Shown in pieces: positions 37,324 through 49,006 of a stretch of DNA of 64,000 nucleotides. The stretch is taken from assembly GCA_916613615.1 (NCBI GenBank), contig OU744721.1, forward strand, positions 76,141,060-76,205,059. The letters run 5' to 3'. Position numbers and translations under genes: made by a program. Source of the stretch: Steromphala cineraria (taxonomy: Eukaryota > Mollusca > Gastropoda > Trochida > Trochidae). The notes under the pieces were generated by a model. The model did no database searches and was not told the origin of the DNA. It saw nothing but the letters and a program-made list of their open reading frames with translations. Numbering within the stretch: position 1 is the stretch's first letter; each line of letters begins with the position of its first letter.

Positions 37324-40269
37324 GAGACTAACACCATCAGAGGCAGCACAGTGACACCCATTCCGTAGTTTACGATATGTTGTCCTGAACATAACGCCTC
37401 GAAGAGCAAGTCTAGCTCTGCAGTGAGATGAAATAGGCATTTGTCAGAGCCTCCTTTTCTATCTATAACATAACACTCGTTTGCATAGAATTTATATTTA
37501 ACCGACTAAACATTAGTCTTATTTTCCTCTGTAATTTAAAGGATAGGCATATTGTTACATATCCTCACATTTCTCTAATCAAACTAGTGTGATGGTTTCA
37601 TCCTAGTTCCCTGTTAACCGACAGGTCTACGCCGGTCTATAGCGTGCTTAATGGTAAACTACTACATCCAGTAAGTGATTCCCTATCGATCTACCAGGCC
37701 TCCACTATGTGATCGGAGACAGTAACCAGATTGGTGTGGTTTACCGATGAAACGAGAGAGGCTACGGCGCTTCAGTCACGTCGAGACTAATGGAATTACA
37801 TACCGTACAATAGTGATGGGTAAACTCGACGTATGAATGTTTAATGTTTGATAATCAGTGTATTACCGAGTTGATATTTCAAGTACATATGATACATGAT
37901 GATATATATGAAACCAACATATATTATATTTTATGTTATTTAAAAACAAAATCAGTTTATATTCCTTGTTTTAACGATTGGGAATATCTGCTTCCTGCAA
38001 GTTTTGCAACTATTATACTCAGCTTATGGTATAACTCTAAGATAGTTTCAACCATTTCCAGGCGTACGTTATAAACAAACTAAACTGAAAATTTTGTAGC
38101 TTTGATTTGAAGATTTTTAAAAATGTTGTGTTAGATTCCAACAACAAAAATGCAAGTTAACATTTGTTTTGAACTTTGTTTTGTATTTTATCACCAGCAC
38201 ATGTATGTATTTTTCATATACATATTCACAGTGTTTCATTTCTAGGTTCAGTTGTCCCTTTATGTTATAAAACGAGTCATTAAGATTTATTTGACATCTC
38301 TTGTCATCTAAAAACATTTCAAAATGCAACAAGGCATATGAATAAAGCCATAGGTTTAGAATAGAGTTTCTTCGGCACTTCATTGAATTTATTTTTCTAA
38401 CATTGTTCATTGTTTGGTATTAGATTGGCAACTGTTGTTCAAAGAAAGACTTTGTTAGAAGAAACTAGAAATATGTGCATGTGTGATGCACTGTGATGTC
38501 CCCCATCCCAACTTTTAAAAAGAAAATGACTCTTGGAGATGGACCTATCCTCATAACAAGTTTCGTTAAAAAAATATTATAAGGCTTTTGAGACATTGCC
38601 CTTAAACGAAAGCATCTCGGAACCACGGAATAATGAAAAGGAACCACGGAACCACGGAATAACGGACTGAACCGAAAACATAGCTTTGATGGGGACAAAA
38701 CAACGCAACAATGAAGAATATTCTGTATTTATTGGGAATAATATCAATTTAGCATATAGATAATGAATTCGATTTCCACTTAAAAAGATATGAATATCAA
38801 ACAAATCTGTAAAACAAGGTTATAAACAAATATACAATTGAAAAGTGAGTTTGCAAAATTGGGCTTTGCAGTCAATCGTTTCAAGATGTAAAGAGTTATC
38901 TCCCTTATTTCTCTTTTATTGGAATGTTGTTTAATGCAGCTTATAGACAAGTCCAATTCTTTAGAGAAATTGTAATGTCAAAATTGAGTCATTTACGTGA
39001 CTTGGTATACAAAACATATTACATTAAAATGTCGGAAAGCTCTTGGATTACAACATTTTATAGACGTACAAAATATTTGTCATGTTTCAAAATCAAACCT
39101 CACTGGAAAAATAACAGAATAATGTTTCATCAATTATTTTCTATAAGGACAGTAACTTGATAGATATTAACGAAAGATTACATCATAGGTAAAATTATTC
39201 ATTCATTGATAAGCTTATGGCTTAATATTTACACAATATGACACACTTTGAAAAAAGTAAAGGTTGAACTATGGCACTAATTTTTATAAGGAAATGTATT
39301 AATATCCGTGTCTCTGTGTAATATCACTTTATGAATGCAGATAAATTTAACAGTTTTATTTACTATGCATTCGATGTAAACTTCAAAATGTATGCCTATG
39401 ATAGAAATCATTTCAAAACAGCAGAATATTATTAAGTGCAATTGCGTATCTTTGTGCATAGTTTGTCGAAGTCGAAAGCCGGATGATTGGAGATATCTCA
39501 TTACAATCATAAAGTTCACAAAAAATAAAGATGTTAAAATAATATATCCCTAAATAAATTGAAAATAAACTGCAGGTTACAAAATCAGGAAATGCGTCAA
39601 TTAAAAAACAAAGAATTCATGTCTAAAATCAATTACGTAAAAGCAATAATCGTGAATCTTCATCTCGCAAGATATGAAATAACGTATATATATTCGTACA
39701 TTCGCAGAAATGAAAAAACATTTTTGGTACAGCTGAATTATTATTACTCTGAAACTTGGCAGAAACATTTAAAACACAAAGAAAGACAATAACATGATGT
39801 GTCATTGAAACGGGTCGTAATTACACTGCTCTAAATTACCAACCTAAAATCTGACATATTCTAATAATCCAATATACGTGTGCATTTATAATATCAGCAA
39901 CCTCGACACCATTATTGAGTAACAGCTGAATTCTTTTTCACTGATCATGAGATGTGTCCGATCTTCCATACCCCAAAACAAGACAATATAATAAAGATTT
40001 CAAACGAACTACATGTATGTATAACTGTAAAATCATGGCTCGAAATAAGACAGGCCAATCGGAACAAAACAGATCAAAACAGTGTGGTTTTTGTCATAAA
40101 CTTTAGTATCCAAGCCTGCACATAATATTCATGTTACAATTAACACCTAAAAACACATCTTTAAAAAAAAAGAATATTCCTGGTTATAAAGTTAAGAAAA
40201 ACTATCCAACTAAATGAAATAACAGTTAATTAAGTTCGTTCTATTGTAGAATATTAGTAACAAGATGTG
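37324..40269. other. Intergenic AT-rich DNA
   Basis: No exon, RNA gene or bounded mobile element recognised. A small GGAACCACGGAA tandem motif occurs at about 38610-38670. Short open frames of about 75-97 codons occur on both strands, with no domain features. Confidence 0.5.
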
Positions 40270-40818
40270 TTTGTGTGCCCCCGGATGCATCCTGCTCGCT
40301 GTGTCAAGGTCAAGGTCACAAGGTCAAATGTCATGGTGTCATCTGAAAGGTCTCATCACAAGGGATCCATATGTCAAGTATCAAAGAGCTAGCTCTGACC
40401 AATCAAAAGTTATGACCAAGGTTAAACTTTTTGTGGACAAACAGACAGACGGACGGACGGACGGAAAAGGTCAAATATCATGGTGTCATCTGAAAGGTCT
40501 CATCACAAGGGATACACATGTCAAGTATCAAAGACCTAGCACTGACAGTATAGAAACTATAGCCAAGGTTAAAGTTTTCGGAAAAGGCTCGCTGTGTCAA
40601 GGTCAAGGTCACAAGGTCAAATGTCATGGTGTCATCTGAAAGGTCTCATCACAAGGGATCCATATGTCAAGTATCAAAGACCTAGCTCTGACGAATCAAA
40701 AGTTATGACCAAGGTTAAAGTTTTTGTGGACAAACGGACAGACAGACAGACGGACGGACGGACAGACGGACAGGTGAAAAACAATATACCCCCGGAATCT
40801 CCGATTCGGGGGCATAAA
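40270..40818 (+). mobile_element. Second modular repeat type with GACGG microsatellites
   Basis: Ends are inverted: TTTGTGTGCCCCCGGAT at the left, and TTTTATGCCCCCGAAT read inverted at the right, where CCCCCGGAATC-TC-CGATTCGGGGG also forms a hairpin. Inside are three tandem units built on AAGGTCAAATGTCATGGTG, TCATCTGAAAGGTCTCATCA and CAAAAGTTATGACCAAGGTT; the middle one is shortened. GACGG-type microsatellites follow units 1 (about 40443-40466) and 3 (about 40737-40772). Architecture parallels the pearl-like family but units and ends are unrelated. Frames of 88-124 aa across it are repeat by-products. Confidence 0.75.
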
Positions 40819-41299
40819 AAGGCATACAATTGCTATACCGTAACGTTTGCATTTGTTTAAGTATGCCCATAAAAGTCAATTGTCAATTGAACTACACTGC
40901 TATCCTTGTATGTAGAAGCTTCCTATGTTTCTGGCAAGATTTCATCATTCGAATCGTGGCCTGAATGAAATCCCTTGAGTCCAGTATGTTCTAGTGGTAT
41001 AAATTTAGATTAATACAGTATACTTGGTAATAAAGCATAAAAGCATATCCGAAATAACTTGACAATGTGCATTTACGTTACTCACATGTTTCTAAACGTG
41101 AAAACTTACAACCCTTTCATCTTAACCATTTTTTATACAAGAGGGAATACATATCATTGGTATTAAAGCATGGTATGTCTTTGACATTATTGGTGGATAA
41201 CTAGTTGGAAAACTCATTAAACGTAATCTAAAACGCTTTTATCTGTATCAAATACAACAGCAAACATACATACTAAGATACAGATATTTGATTGCAAAA

Positions 41300-41380
41300 G
41301 GTACTGAATCTGGTTTGGGTTTGAAGAATGCGTCCTTGGTGGGCATAGGGTTGACTCAGCCAGCCTGTTTCTGAAGTTTC
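41300..41380 (-). pseudogene. Decayed extra copy of the caspase last exon, downstream of A
   Basis: On the minus strand it reads KQAG-stop-VNPMPTKDAFFKPKPDS, recognisably the KQAGCVYSMLTKDVFFTPKPEP segment of the functional last exons. The cysteine codon has become TGA and several residues are changed. It lies about 50-130 nt downstream of the caspase A stop codon and has no obvious acceptor. A matching relic lies downstream of caspase B. Confidence 0.8.
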
Positions 41381-41416
41381 AAACTCTGATTATACTACAT
41401 TAGATAGATTTTGATA

Positions 41417-41422
41417 TTTAAT
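41417..41422 (-). terminator. Possible polyadenylation signal ATTAAA, caspase A
   Basis: The minus strand reads ATTAAA 8-13 nt after the stop codon. This is a common variant of AATAAA but lies unusually close to the stop, so the real signal may be further downstream. Confidence 0.25.
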
Positions 41423-41429
41423 CCCCTTA

Positions 41430-41710
41430 TTATTTAGGAGCTACAGAAGCTCCAAGAGGTTCTTCTGGTTCTGGTTTGGGAGTGAAGAAGACGTCCTTGG
41501 TGAGCATAGAGTAAACACAGCCTGCCTGCTTCTTTTCGTTGATCTCTGGGTTGTTGATGTTATTGCACTGGTAGTCCATGGCCACCTTGTTGATCGCTTT
41601 GGTTAACAGTTTGTGAAAGTTCACTGTGCCGGGGTCCACTCCTTTAACGGTGTCCCACAATGCCTTCACAAACCAGGATCCTTCAGTGGGGCGGCGGAAT
41701 GCATAGTGAC
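41430..41710 (-). CDS. Caspase A exon 5 (small subunit p10, stop)
   Basis: Acceptor TTTCCCCCAAG, then GT completing a glycine codon, then 92 codons from HYAFRRP to ASVAPK and stop TAA, followed at once by a second in-frame TAA. It contains the small-subunit signature FRRP.EGSWFVKALW and the terminal VFFTPKPEPEEP segment. Confidence 0.93.
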
Positions 41711-44700
41711 CTTGGGGGAAATACAGATGACAGGTGTTCAAGAACAATGTGAACATATTTTAAACACAATGGATAAAAGTTATATGTTTTTCCAAGAAAT
41801 GTCCCAAACGATCTTGTAAGTAGAAAGGAAGAAAAGTTAACCCTATTAACAAAAGTCTCTTCTCTAACTGGCTGAGGAGATGTGTATTCAGAGATGGTAA
41901 GAACAAAATGACCAAAATGGGAGCGATCAGAGTTCACAGATGACCTACAGGCATTTCTTTCTTAGAGCTATTAATATGTACCGGTAATAATAATTACCAA
42001 GTATTAAAAAACCTGCGTTGGTTTATTAACTTGAACTTTAAACCTCTTTTTATTCTTTTCTAAAGTAAGCCTCCATTCATGGTCATAAACAACCTCACAC
42101 GAATGTTCAATGGAATATCACAAGGACGTTTTAAACACCACTTCTAACTTGACCCTGAAAGTAGATATTCCCGAAACAATTTTGAAGTTTTAACAAATTT
42201 ATAAATTGAAGATTTATTATCAACGAAGAAGGTATTCGAACCCAGAGCCTCTATGATCAAGCAGGGCTTTTACCGCTTGAGCTACCGAGGCTTCATGTCA
42301 ACTGATGTCATGTTCCCCTCACATTATGTCCACATTTTCAAACAAACCCTAAGGAAAGGTTTTTATCCCTTTACATAGAAATGCACAGCCTACCTGGAGG
42401 TGTGGCATACACTATACAGAAGTCCTTGTAGCAGGGTGCGGGGGAGATGGTGTATTCAGGCTCAGTGAGAGCGTCCACCACATCCATATCCTCCTGAACA
42501 GTCACACCCTCATCAAGCTTTTTCCCTCGACATGCCTGAACACAAGAGGTTCAACTTCATTTCTCAATGGATTTTCGAGGTTATTCTTTTTCCACACATA
42601 TAGGATTCCACACATATATCGTTTGGAAATACAAACACATCCTTGCCAGATTCATTATATTCAATCTTACTGTAAAGCCAAAATGCGGGTTTGCATTAGA
42701 TCATGTCGTTTTATCCTTAACTTGTTCTATCATACCAGATCACATACTTTGAAATAGATCATTGGTCCTATCATAATGGATCATGTCATTTGATACTGGA
42801 TCATGTCTTTTGATACTGGATCATATCCTTTCATACTGGATCATGTGCTATCATTCTTGATCATGTACTGGATCATCACATTTCAAACTGGATGGTTACA
42901 CTGGATACTTGATCATGACTTTATATATTGAAGCATTACATTACAAACTGGATCATAGACGACTCAGACTTATGGTTAAACAATTGTGTGTCATATGCAC
43001 TTCACTTTTAATTCCACGCAAGCTAGCAGAAAATTGGTAATAATAGATTCAAAACCAACCTGAATAAGGAATATTTTTGGTTTTCCAGCGAGTTTAGGGC
43101 AGTGGACATCAGAGAAGCTAGAGACAAGTTCCTCGGTGTGAATGGTTCCTGTTTTACCACGTATCACGTCCTTACATTCCAATACATTGTATCGGGCGTG
43201 GTCAACTGATAACTCCTGGTCTCCGTGGGAGGTGATCGCAACAGCCAGGCAGTCAGCATCACTGTGGTCTTCCTTTGATACTGCAAAGAAAGATTGGGAT
43301 GATTTCAGGGGGAGGTTTTGGGAACAGCCATTGAAAGAGTAATATGGTTATGCTGAATGACAAATGGAGACAATGACAATCAGATTTATCCTGAAATTAG
43401 TTAGTTTAGAGATTTAACTAAAAGCAACTATCTCGGACAAATATTTATAATTTAAATTTATTTTTGGAAGTTGTTTTCTTTATGTTCTTTATGTTTATGA
43501 ATCTGCAATTGAATTTCGTCGGTGATTTTATCTAACTGGTGGTCACATTCAATCAACTATTTTCAAACTTTTAGAACTTGACATCATGCTTAAAATCTTT
43601 ACCACAATTACATAGAGTCTAACCTGCAGTGAACCAGTCTATCATATCTTCACCGGTCATGTCACGCTTGATTCTGATATCCTGAAACCCAAGCTTCTTG
43701 AAGACATTCTCGAAATGCTCGGCGTCTAGATCTGCTCCAATCCTTTTGTCAGCCCCTTCAAACTGCTCGTTGCAGACAATCAGTGCCACGCCCCTTCTAT
43801 GGTGGTTAAAGTTGTACTCATCCGACTCCTCCCATTCTACTGGCTTCTGACCTACCTCGGGAAGGAGAAATACTCGTTTGTACTTCGTCAATTGCACGTA
43901 AACATGACCTTAAGCAGAATATGTGCTGCTGCAAGATAACATTGATTTTGGAGTCATTAATATACATATGCTTTCTGAAAATGAACTCACAATATTATTC
44001 ATCAGGGTAGTGACTGATACATACTAGTATTTTAATACTTGTTCAAACACCCATTGGTTACAGCATATCGCTGTCTTTCCAATCGTATTTTGTTAAATGA
44101 TAGGTTAAAAAAAGAAGAAAATTAATATTAAGTTCTTAATGGATATTGCCTTTTTTGTAGCTAAATGCGTTGACACATCATTGATGTATGTCTTTTAAAA
44201 TATACAGAAAGGGGTTTTTTTTTCTTAAAAGAATGCTTTAAAAGAAATATGCTCAAAAATGTTTTAAAGTTTATAATTTACAGTACTTGACTTCTGAAAA
44301 CTATGTGTAAGTTGTATTTACCACTCCTTTAATGCATTTAGTTTCTTACGTCACTGAGAGAAGAAAGTGTGTTTGCTATACCATATTAACATGATTTAAC
44401 ATGAACAATGTTTTCATGTATGTATTTCTTTACACAGTGAATAATGTGACTTAATTTATGGTCAGTACTCCAGATAAGCAGCATGTCTGCATATATGACG
44501 TAACAAAATTCTTAACATTTTCTTTCAAACCCAAAAGAAGAAAAAAATGCTTGCGTACGGTACACAGCGATATAAAACGCTAACGTAGTCAAACCTAAAC
44601 TAGTCACAAATGGATATCATAACTCTTCAAAATATAATTTTCAGTGCTTTATACATGTTCATAATTATCATTACATTTTCAAGATGCTGTTTTATATGCA

Positions 44701-46815
44701 GAGATATACCCATTTATGTTAATCCATGAGTGCACAATCTCATTTCTCAAATGAAATATCCAATTGTCCGAAATCAAGGGGGTATAATTTTACTAAAGTA
44801 CACAATCAAAATGGACAAAACTCAATTGTTACCAAAACAGGAAGTAAATACCCAATAGCTCCAACCTTATCTGAAGCATTTTTTCAAGACAAAGGTTGTG
44901 ATTTTGTAAGCAATAGGAATATATTCAATGATGTCACAAACCCAAAAGAAGAAAAAAATGCCTGTCACAAACAACTTTCATTGTTTGTAATTTTGAAACT
45001 TCATTACAAATCTTACGGGTAACTTTACTAACCATGGAGCAGTTACTTCACTTACTAATTACTTTTGAAGAATCAGTAATTGTTTAAAACATTATGTAGT
45101 TTGCATTGTACTTACTCTGTACACAACTCTGCACTGCACTATATACTTGTACGCCACAAACACGATCTTAATGAGAGAAAAGGAAATTGCAAAGCATGCC
45201 ACAATCTTCAACGTGATATCATGCAAATATATTACTACAAAAAATCAAATGTTTTTTTAAAATACTAAATAAATACTGTTATAAAATATCTATTCATATA
45301 TTCATTTGGCATTGAACTCATCTTGAACGTTTTTCACGCTAGTTATTGGTATCTACATATGTGATGAACATATTTTCTATATAATCAAATTATTTCTTTA
45401 ATGATTTTACATGGTTTCTAGTTACATTAGCCAGATGATGAATATTTCTATCTTGAGTTCATCATTTATCAAATGTTGATAACATTTATAGCATGTCTAT
45501 AACAGCGGACCAATGTTTCATAATAATAATTTCAAATTGATAAAACATTTACTAATACACCATCTTCCTACGCAGAGCCTAAAAGGCCAGTTTCCAAACT
45601 GTCATTTTATGCCTTGCTGCAAAGCCTTGAGTTTTCTGTGCTTGCTTTCTAGTCTGTAGGGGCACTATAGCAGCACAGAAAAGTAAAGTCTCTGCAGCAA
45701 GGCATAAAATGACAGTTTGGAAACTGGCCTTTTAGGCTCTGCTTAGGAAGATGCTAATACACAAGCTCAATTGATTGGAGAGGCGTAGAGTTACCCAGTC
45801 TCCATATACATTACATTACATTCTGGTTCAGTGGTTAACAGTCGCATGACAACTCGCCAGGCTTGGTATTAACAAGCCCTTGTGATATATTCTATGAATC
45901 TTAAGTTCTCATTAGTTCATTTTATAATAATAATTAGAACAATATATTCAAAAGAGACGATCCGATGTTTACATTTTGGAAATAATTTCTTTAACCTATT
46001 ATTTAACCTAATATTTTTTTCCCTTTATTTACTTCTTTCTAGAAACATTTACAGACCTATATGAAAATGAAATAAACTTACTTGATAAGAATATTAAACA
46101 AGACCTAATAGTCAGGGAACCAAGAGACATATTTTCAGAAAAAAGTGATCGCTCTGCTAATTTTTGTTTGACCTCATATAAGCTATAAGGACATATTGAA
46201 GTGCCAGAAAAATGATGTTGGTAAAACGATCACTCTTGCAAGAATTTGTAAGAGAGTCGTTTCCATGGCAACCATCCAAAAAACCGAAAGTCTATGTAAA
46301 TCGCTAAAACTGCCGTACTGAACATTTTTACTTTATGATTCAAATTGTTTGTAATGAACTGAAAACCTTTGTCTTATAGTTCTTAGTTATTGTCTTGTGG
46401 ATAAATGACCACAGTCCTTGAAACATGCTATTCTGTATACTTCCTGGTTACCTTCAAGCAGGTAATTATGTTACCTGCAGACCTCAGGGTCCCCTTTCAC
46501 AAATCACTAAGGTGAACTTAAGTCCTTAGGTAGCCTTAGTGCAATGTTAAAGAATGGGAGTTACGGTCAACCTAAGTTAGTGGTTTTTTGTAAAAGGAGG
46601 CCCAGGTAACTAAGGTAAACCATGAGAACACCTTCACAATCGTCTCATTATGAATGAACTAGTGATCTCTACAATGTAATGGGGAAACTTGATCCATAAT
46701 CCGAGCTATGCAATTAGATCTATGGAAGTGTACATGCAGGAAAATATACATTTAGTAAATTTAAATCGCACATGTTATACTTACTGTCCAAAGTGGCGTC
46801 TATCGAGTCATCCAT
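41430..46815 (-). CDS. Executioner caspase A (caspase-3/7-like), five coding exons
   Basis: Cysteine-aspartate protease, cytosolic, expected to cleave proteins after aspartate during apoptosis. Joined exons predict 300 aa. The prodomain is very short (MDDSIDATLD), as in executioner rather than initiator caspases. Landmarks: HRRGVALIVCNEQFEG, with the conserved substrate-binding Arg; SKEDHSDADCLAVAITSHGD, with the catalytic His in SHG; KPKIFLIQACRG, with the catalytic Cys; HYAFRRPTEGSWFVKALWD, the small-subunit S1 Arg segment. The linker DMDVVDALTEPEY offers aspartates for maturation cleavage. All four introns are GT-AG with phases 1, 1, 0, 1. The carboxy tail after PEEPLG extends six residues (ASVAPK), absent from paralogue B. 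All catalytic features look intact. Caspase-3 versus caspase-7 orthology cannot be decided. Confidence 0.92.
42223..42296 (-). repeat. tRNA-derived fragment (pseudo-tRNA or SINE head)
   Basis: On the minus strand, A-box-like GGTAGCTCAAGCGG and B-box-like GGGTTCGAATACC are about 33 nt apart. Stems do not fold into a convincing cloverleaf and the acceptor ends do not pair well, so a functional tRNA is unlikely. It lies in caspase A intron 4. No flanking duplication was found. Confidence 0.6.
42394..42535 (-). CDS. Caspase A exon 4 (active-site Cys, inter-subunit linker)
   Basis: 142 nt from acceptor TGTTCAG to donor GTAGGCTG. It encodes ACRGKKLDEGVTVQEDMDVV followed by DALTEPEYTISPAPCYKDFC and IVYATPP; the preceding exon supplies the Q of QACRG. 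It differs from paralogous exon B4 at only four nucleotides and one residue (E versus D). Confidence 0.95.
42765..42960 (-). repeat. Degenerate minisatellite in caspase A intron 3
   Basis: Repeated words ACTGGATCATGTC and TTTGATACTGGATCATG occur every 19-20 nt or so. The homologous intron of caspase B holds a related but much longer array (53880-54364, 55380-55560), so the minisatellite predates the gene duplication. Confidence 0.65.
43060..43280 (-). CDS. Caspase A exon 3 (catalytic His)
   Basis: 221 nt between acceptor TTTCTTTGCAG and donor GTTGGTTT. Two nucleotides complete a valine, then 73 codons run from SKEDHSDADC to KPKIFLIQ, including the SHG catalytic histidine. Its length equals that of the B exon. 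Confidence 0.95.
43624..43851 (-). CDS. Caspase A exon 2 (start of p20)
   Basis: 228 nt: acceptor CCGAGGTAG, two nt completing a serine with exon 1, 75 codons from QKPVEWEESD to DWFTA, and one nt before donor GTTAGACT. It encodes the RRGVALIVCNEQF strand, GADLDAEHF and the following helix. Paralogue B uses an acceptor six bases upstream in the alignment. Confidence 0.88.
44526..44961. repeat. Pair of identical 25-bp direct repeats 411 bp apart, caspase A intron 1
   Basis: The sequence CAAACCCAAAAGAAG followed by AAAAAAATGC is present exactly at 44526-44550 and 44937-44961. The intervening DNA is AT-rich with a 98-codon open frame (44726-45022) that shows no known domain. The direct repeats may be a local duplication, a long target-site duplication or a deletion-prone pair. 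Confidence 0.6.
45552..45762. mobile_element. Fold-back MITE family F2, copy 1, with perfect 9-bp TSD
   Basis: A 193-bp element (45561-45753) starts CATCTTCCTACGCAGAGCCT and ends with its near-exact inverse AGGCTCTGCTTAGGAAGATG. Arms of about 65 bp pair around a short centre. Perfect direct repeats CTAATACAC flank it. A 9-bp duplication with very long arms is typical of Mutator-like fold-back elements. It lies in caspase A intron 1. Confidence 0.85.
46487..46603. mobile_element. Small MITE family M2, copy in caspase A intron 1
   Basis: Ends GGGTCCCCTTTCACAAATCA and, inverted, GGGCCTCCTTTTACAAAAAA are similar. The body has CCTTAGTGCAATGTTAAAGA. The paralogous site in caspase B (about 61030-61070, ACCTGTAGTTCCCAGGTAAC) lacks it, so A shows the filled and B the empty state. 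A related copy lies elsewhere in B intron 1 (59013-59128). Confidence 0.7.
46785..46815 (-). CDS. Caspase A exon 1 (start codon, short prodomain)
   Basis: ATG GAT GAC TCG ATA GAC GCC ACT TTG GAC A, then donor GTAAGTAT. It gives MDDSIDATLD plus one nucleotide, matching the phase of exon 2. Paralogous exon B1 has the same length and encodes MDDSLDASLD, so the exon is supported by conservation. It is too short to find by open-frame length alone. Confidence 0.85.
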
Positions 46816-46989
46816 TACGCCTCCACGGTTTCGTCTTTGAGTAAAATCCTTGATCGAGAAAAATACTGTCACATTCCCACGTTTTTAATCTCTAAATCTA
46901 CACTGACATTAAAATAACCTACTCTTAGTAAGGTGTAACCATAATATTTAAAACAATTTGAATCAACAGGTTGTAACAGGTTGTAATCG

Positions 46990-47062
46990 CAGCGCTCTCA
47001 AAAGTCTTGACGTAGAGCTAATTTTAGCACTGTTTCAACAGGGAATACCCTGACCTGGCAGC
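46990..47062 (-). promoter_or_regulatory. Conserved upstream block of caspase A
   Basis: The block containing TTGACGTAGAGCTA, TTTTAGCA and GGGAATACCCTGACCTG is matched at 61610-61690 upstream of caspase B. It lies about 175-245 nt upstream of the start codon in A and about 200-275 nt in B. It may be core or proximal promoter, or simply unbroken duplicated sequence; no TATA box was assigned. Confidence 0.45.
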
Positions 47063-47425
47063 TAGCTTTTAAAACAAATCAGTCAAATCAGACATAGATT
47101 TACACTTAATAACGATGCACCATTATTGCAGTGAGGAAGAATAACCTGTGTCGTAAGTATTGAAAGTGCACAAGTGAATAGGTGTTATAATTGTTACCAA
47201 ATAAGTATATGCAACAAATGGATCATACACTGTTTCTTTGGGTAAAGATTAAGAGATCTAAAATTTAAAAAACAAAACAAGAACGTATGTATTTTAAAGA
47301 ATAAAGATATTGGGTTCACTTACTTTAAAAAAAAATCTATGTTGAAAGCCTTGACCATTCAGTTTTTCGATTTTGGCTTCAATCCAAGTAAAATTAGAAG
47401 TGTTTTCATTCGTAAAAACAGATGT

Positions 47426-47445
47426 CCCCCCCCCCCCCCCCCCCC
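47426..47445 (+). repeat. Homopolymer of 20 C
   Basis: Twenty consecutive C residues (20 G on the minus strand). Length is likely variable between individuals and uncertain in the assembly. Confidence 0.9.
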
Positions 47446-47579
47446 ATTACACAATTTCAGCTGAATTTTGTTTCGGAAATTACTTACAGTTTTTTTAAAA
47501 ACTTTTTCTAACCTAATAAAAACCATATTCTTTCTGTAAAACAACAAAATGTAAGTTTGGTTCTATTTATGTAACTAAC

Positions 47580-48125
47580 CTTTCCCTTCAAAATGATAAA
47601 GTCCAAACTGTTCCAGTGGACACCCTAAGACGTATAACTAGAACAATTTTGAAACCCCAAAAAATCACATCCACATGATATGAAGAGGATGTATAGCAAG
47701 TTTGATGAAGATTGTCAAGTAGTTTCAGAGTTATGCTCCGGAAACTAACCATACCTTTAAAAATGACAAAGATCAAACTGTCGCCATGGAAAGCCAAAAC
47801 ATTTTGTACAAGAATTTGAAACCTCCAAAAGGTACATATACATCATATGAGGAGGATGTATACCAAATTTGGTGAAGATTGATCAAGTAGTTTCAGAGGT
47901 ATGCTCCGGAAACTAACACTACACTTCAAAATGAGAAAGTCCAAACTGTTTCCATGGTAACTAAAAAAATAAAATTGAAAAGAATTTGAAACTTTAAAAA
48001 GGCACATCTACACGATATGAAGAGTATTTATACCAAATTTGGAGATCAAGTAGTTTCAGAGTTATGCTCCGGAAACAAACGGGAACACGGACGGGAACTC
48101 AGCCAAACCCTTCCGAGGAGACAAA
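47580..48125 (+). repeat. Tandem repeat of about 175 bp, three copies, with ACGGG tail
   Basis: Units contain CTTCAAAATGA.AAAGTCCAA, CTGTT.C.ATGG, GATATGA.GAGGATGTATA, then AAGTAGTTTCAGAG and TATGCTCCGGAAACTAAC. They start near 47585, 47757 and 47930. The last unit ends with AACGGGAACACGGACGGGAA, so this resembles a third modular tandem-core repeat, here without clear terminal inverted repeats. Confidence 0.7.
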
Positions 48126-49006
48126 ATGAAATCGTTGTAGAAGACTAGCTGTCTATCAAACCCGATATAGTTTGGTTATACGTGGTAATAGTAAAAGCTA
48201 GTATTACAGGGCCATAACTACATGTGGTCTATATATCGTTCACTACACAAAAGAACATAAAACTAATTTTATGGAGTATTTACGATATTGACATTAGAAA
48301 TGTATCACGTTTCAGCGTCTAAAAAGCAATTTATTATCGTATTGCACTTCAGTTTGTCAATCTCAAACGGTTGGATTTCTTAACAGAGGGGTACTAAGTT
48401 CTCTGGTATGGATTCTTTTTAAACGGCTCGGGTGATATTTGCCAATATGGAAATCAGATGGCTATAATCATAGATATTAAATCGTAGCCTTACTACCATC
48501 ATACTAGTTTGATATAAACGCTCTGACCATTGCCTGAAGGCATAAAACAAGGTTGAGAAGATCTATTTCATAAAGAATATAAATCTCATAATTTCGTAAC
48601 TTTGATTCATATTCATGTATCGCTGTGAAATGTATAACATTCGGTTTTATATCAACACTTCACGTTTCATGTATCATAAGAATTCTTTGTATGTTATTTT
48701 CATTCAGTTTTATTGGTAATTTTGTAGTTGGTGGTTTTAACATAAAAGGGGAGATTAATAAGTTATAGATGTTGGTACCGATATACGCCAAAAATCAGTG
48801 CCATAATTGTGATATTGAGTTATACTATCTATAGGCCCTTTTGAAAGCACTCACCATTGATCACAGTACATATGAGGCTTAGTATGATGACTAGCTGCTC
48901 TAGAAATTCTAGAAAGGCTGACCACATGACCAATGTGAAGGCAAAGAAGCACTTTAGTATTCGAGTTCGGCAAAAGAGTCAACAGAGTTTAGGGGGGTCG
49001 CAGATC
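48126..49006. other. Intergenic AT-rich DNA
   Basis: No gene, RNA or bounded repeat was recognised between the tandem repeat and MITE M1 copy 3. Confidence 0.5.

Noticed and set aside
40265..40860. 124-aa and 88-aa frames over the GACGG modular repeat
   Set aside because: They are translations of tandem units (repeated SWCHLKGLITRD) and the microsatellite, not a gene.
42223..42296. Functional tRNA gene on the minus strand
   Set aside because: A and B boxes are present but the T-arm, anticodon arm and acceptor stem do not pair well, so it is recorded as a tRNA-derived fragment.
44726..45022. 98-aa frame in caspase A intron 1
   Set aside because: No recognisable domain, plus-strand frame inside an intron, overlaps a direct-repeat pair.
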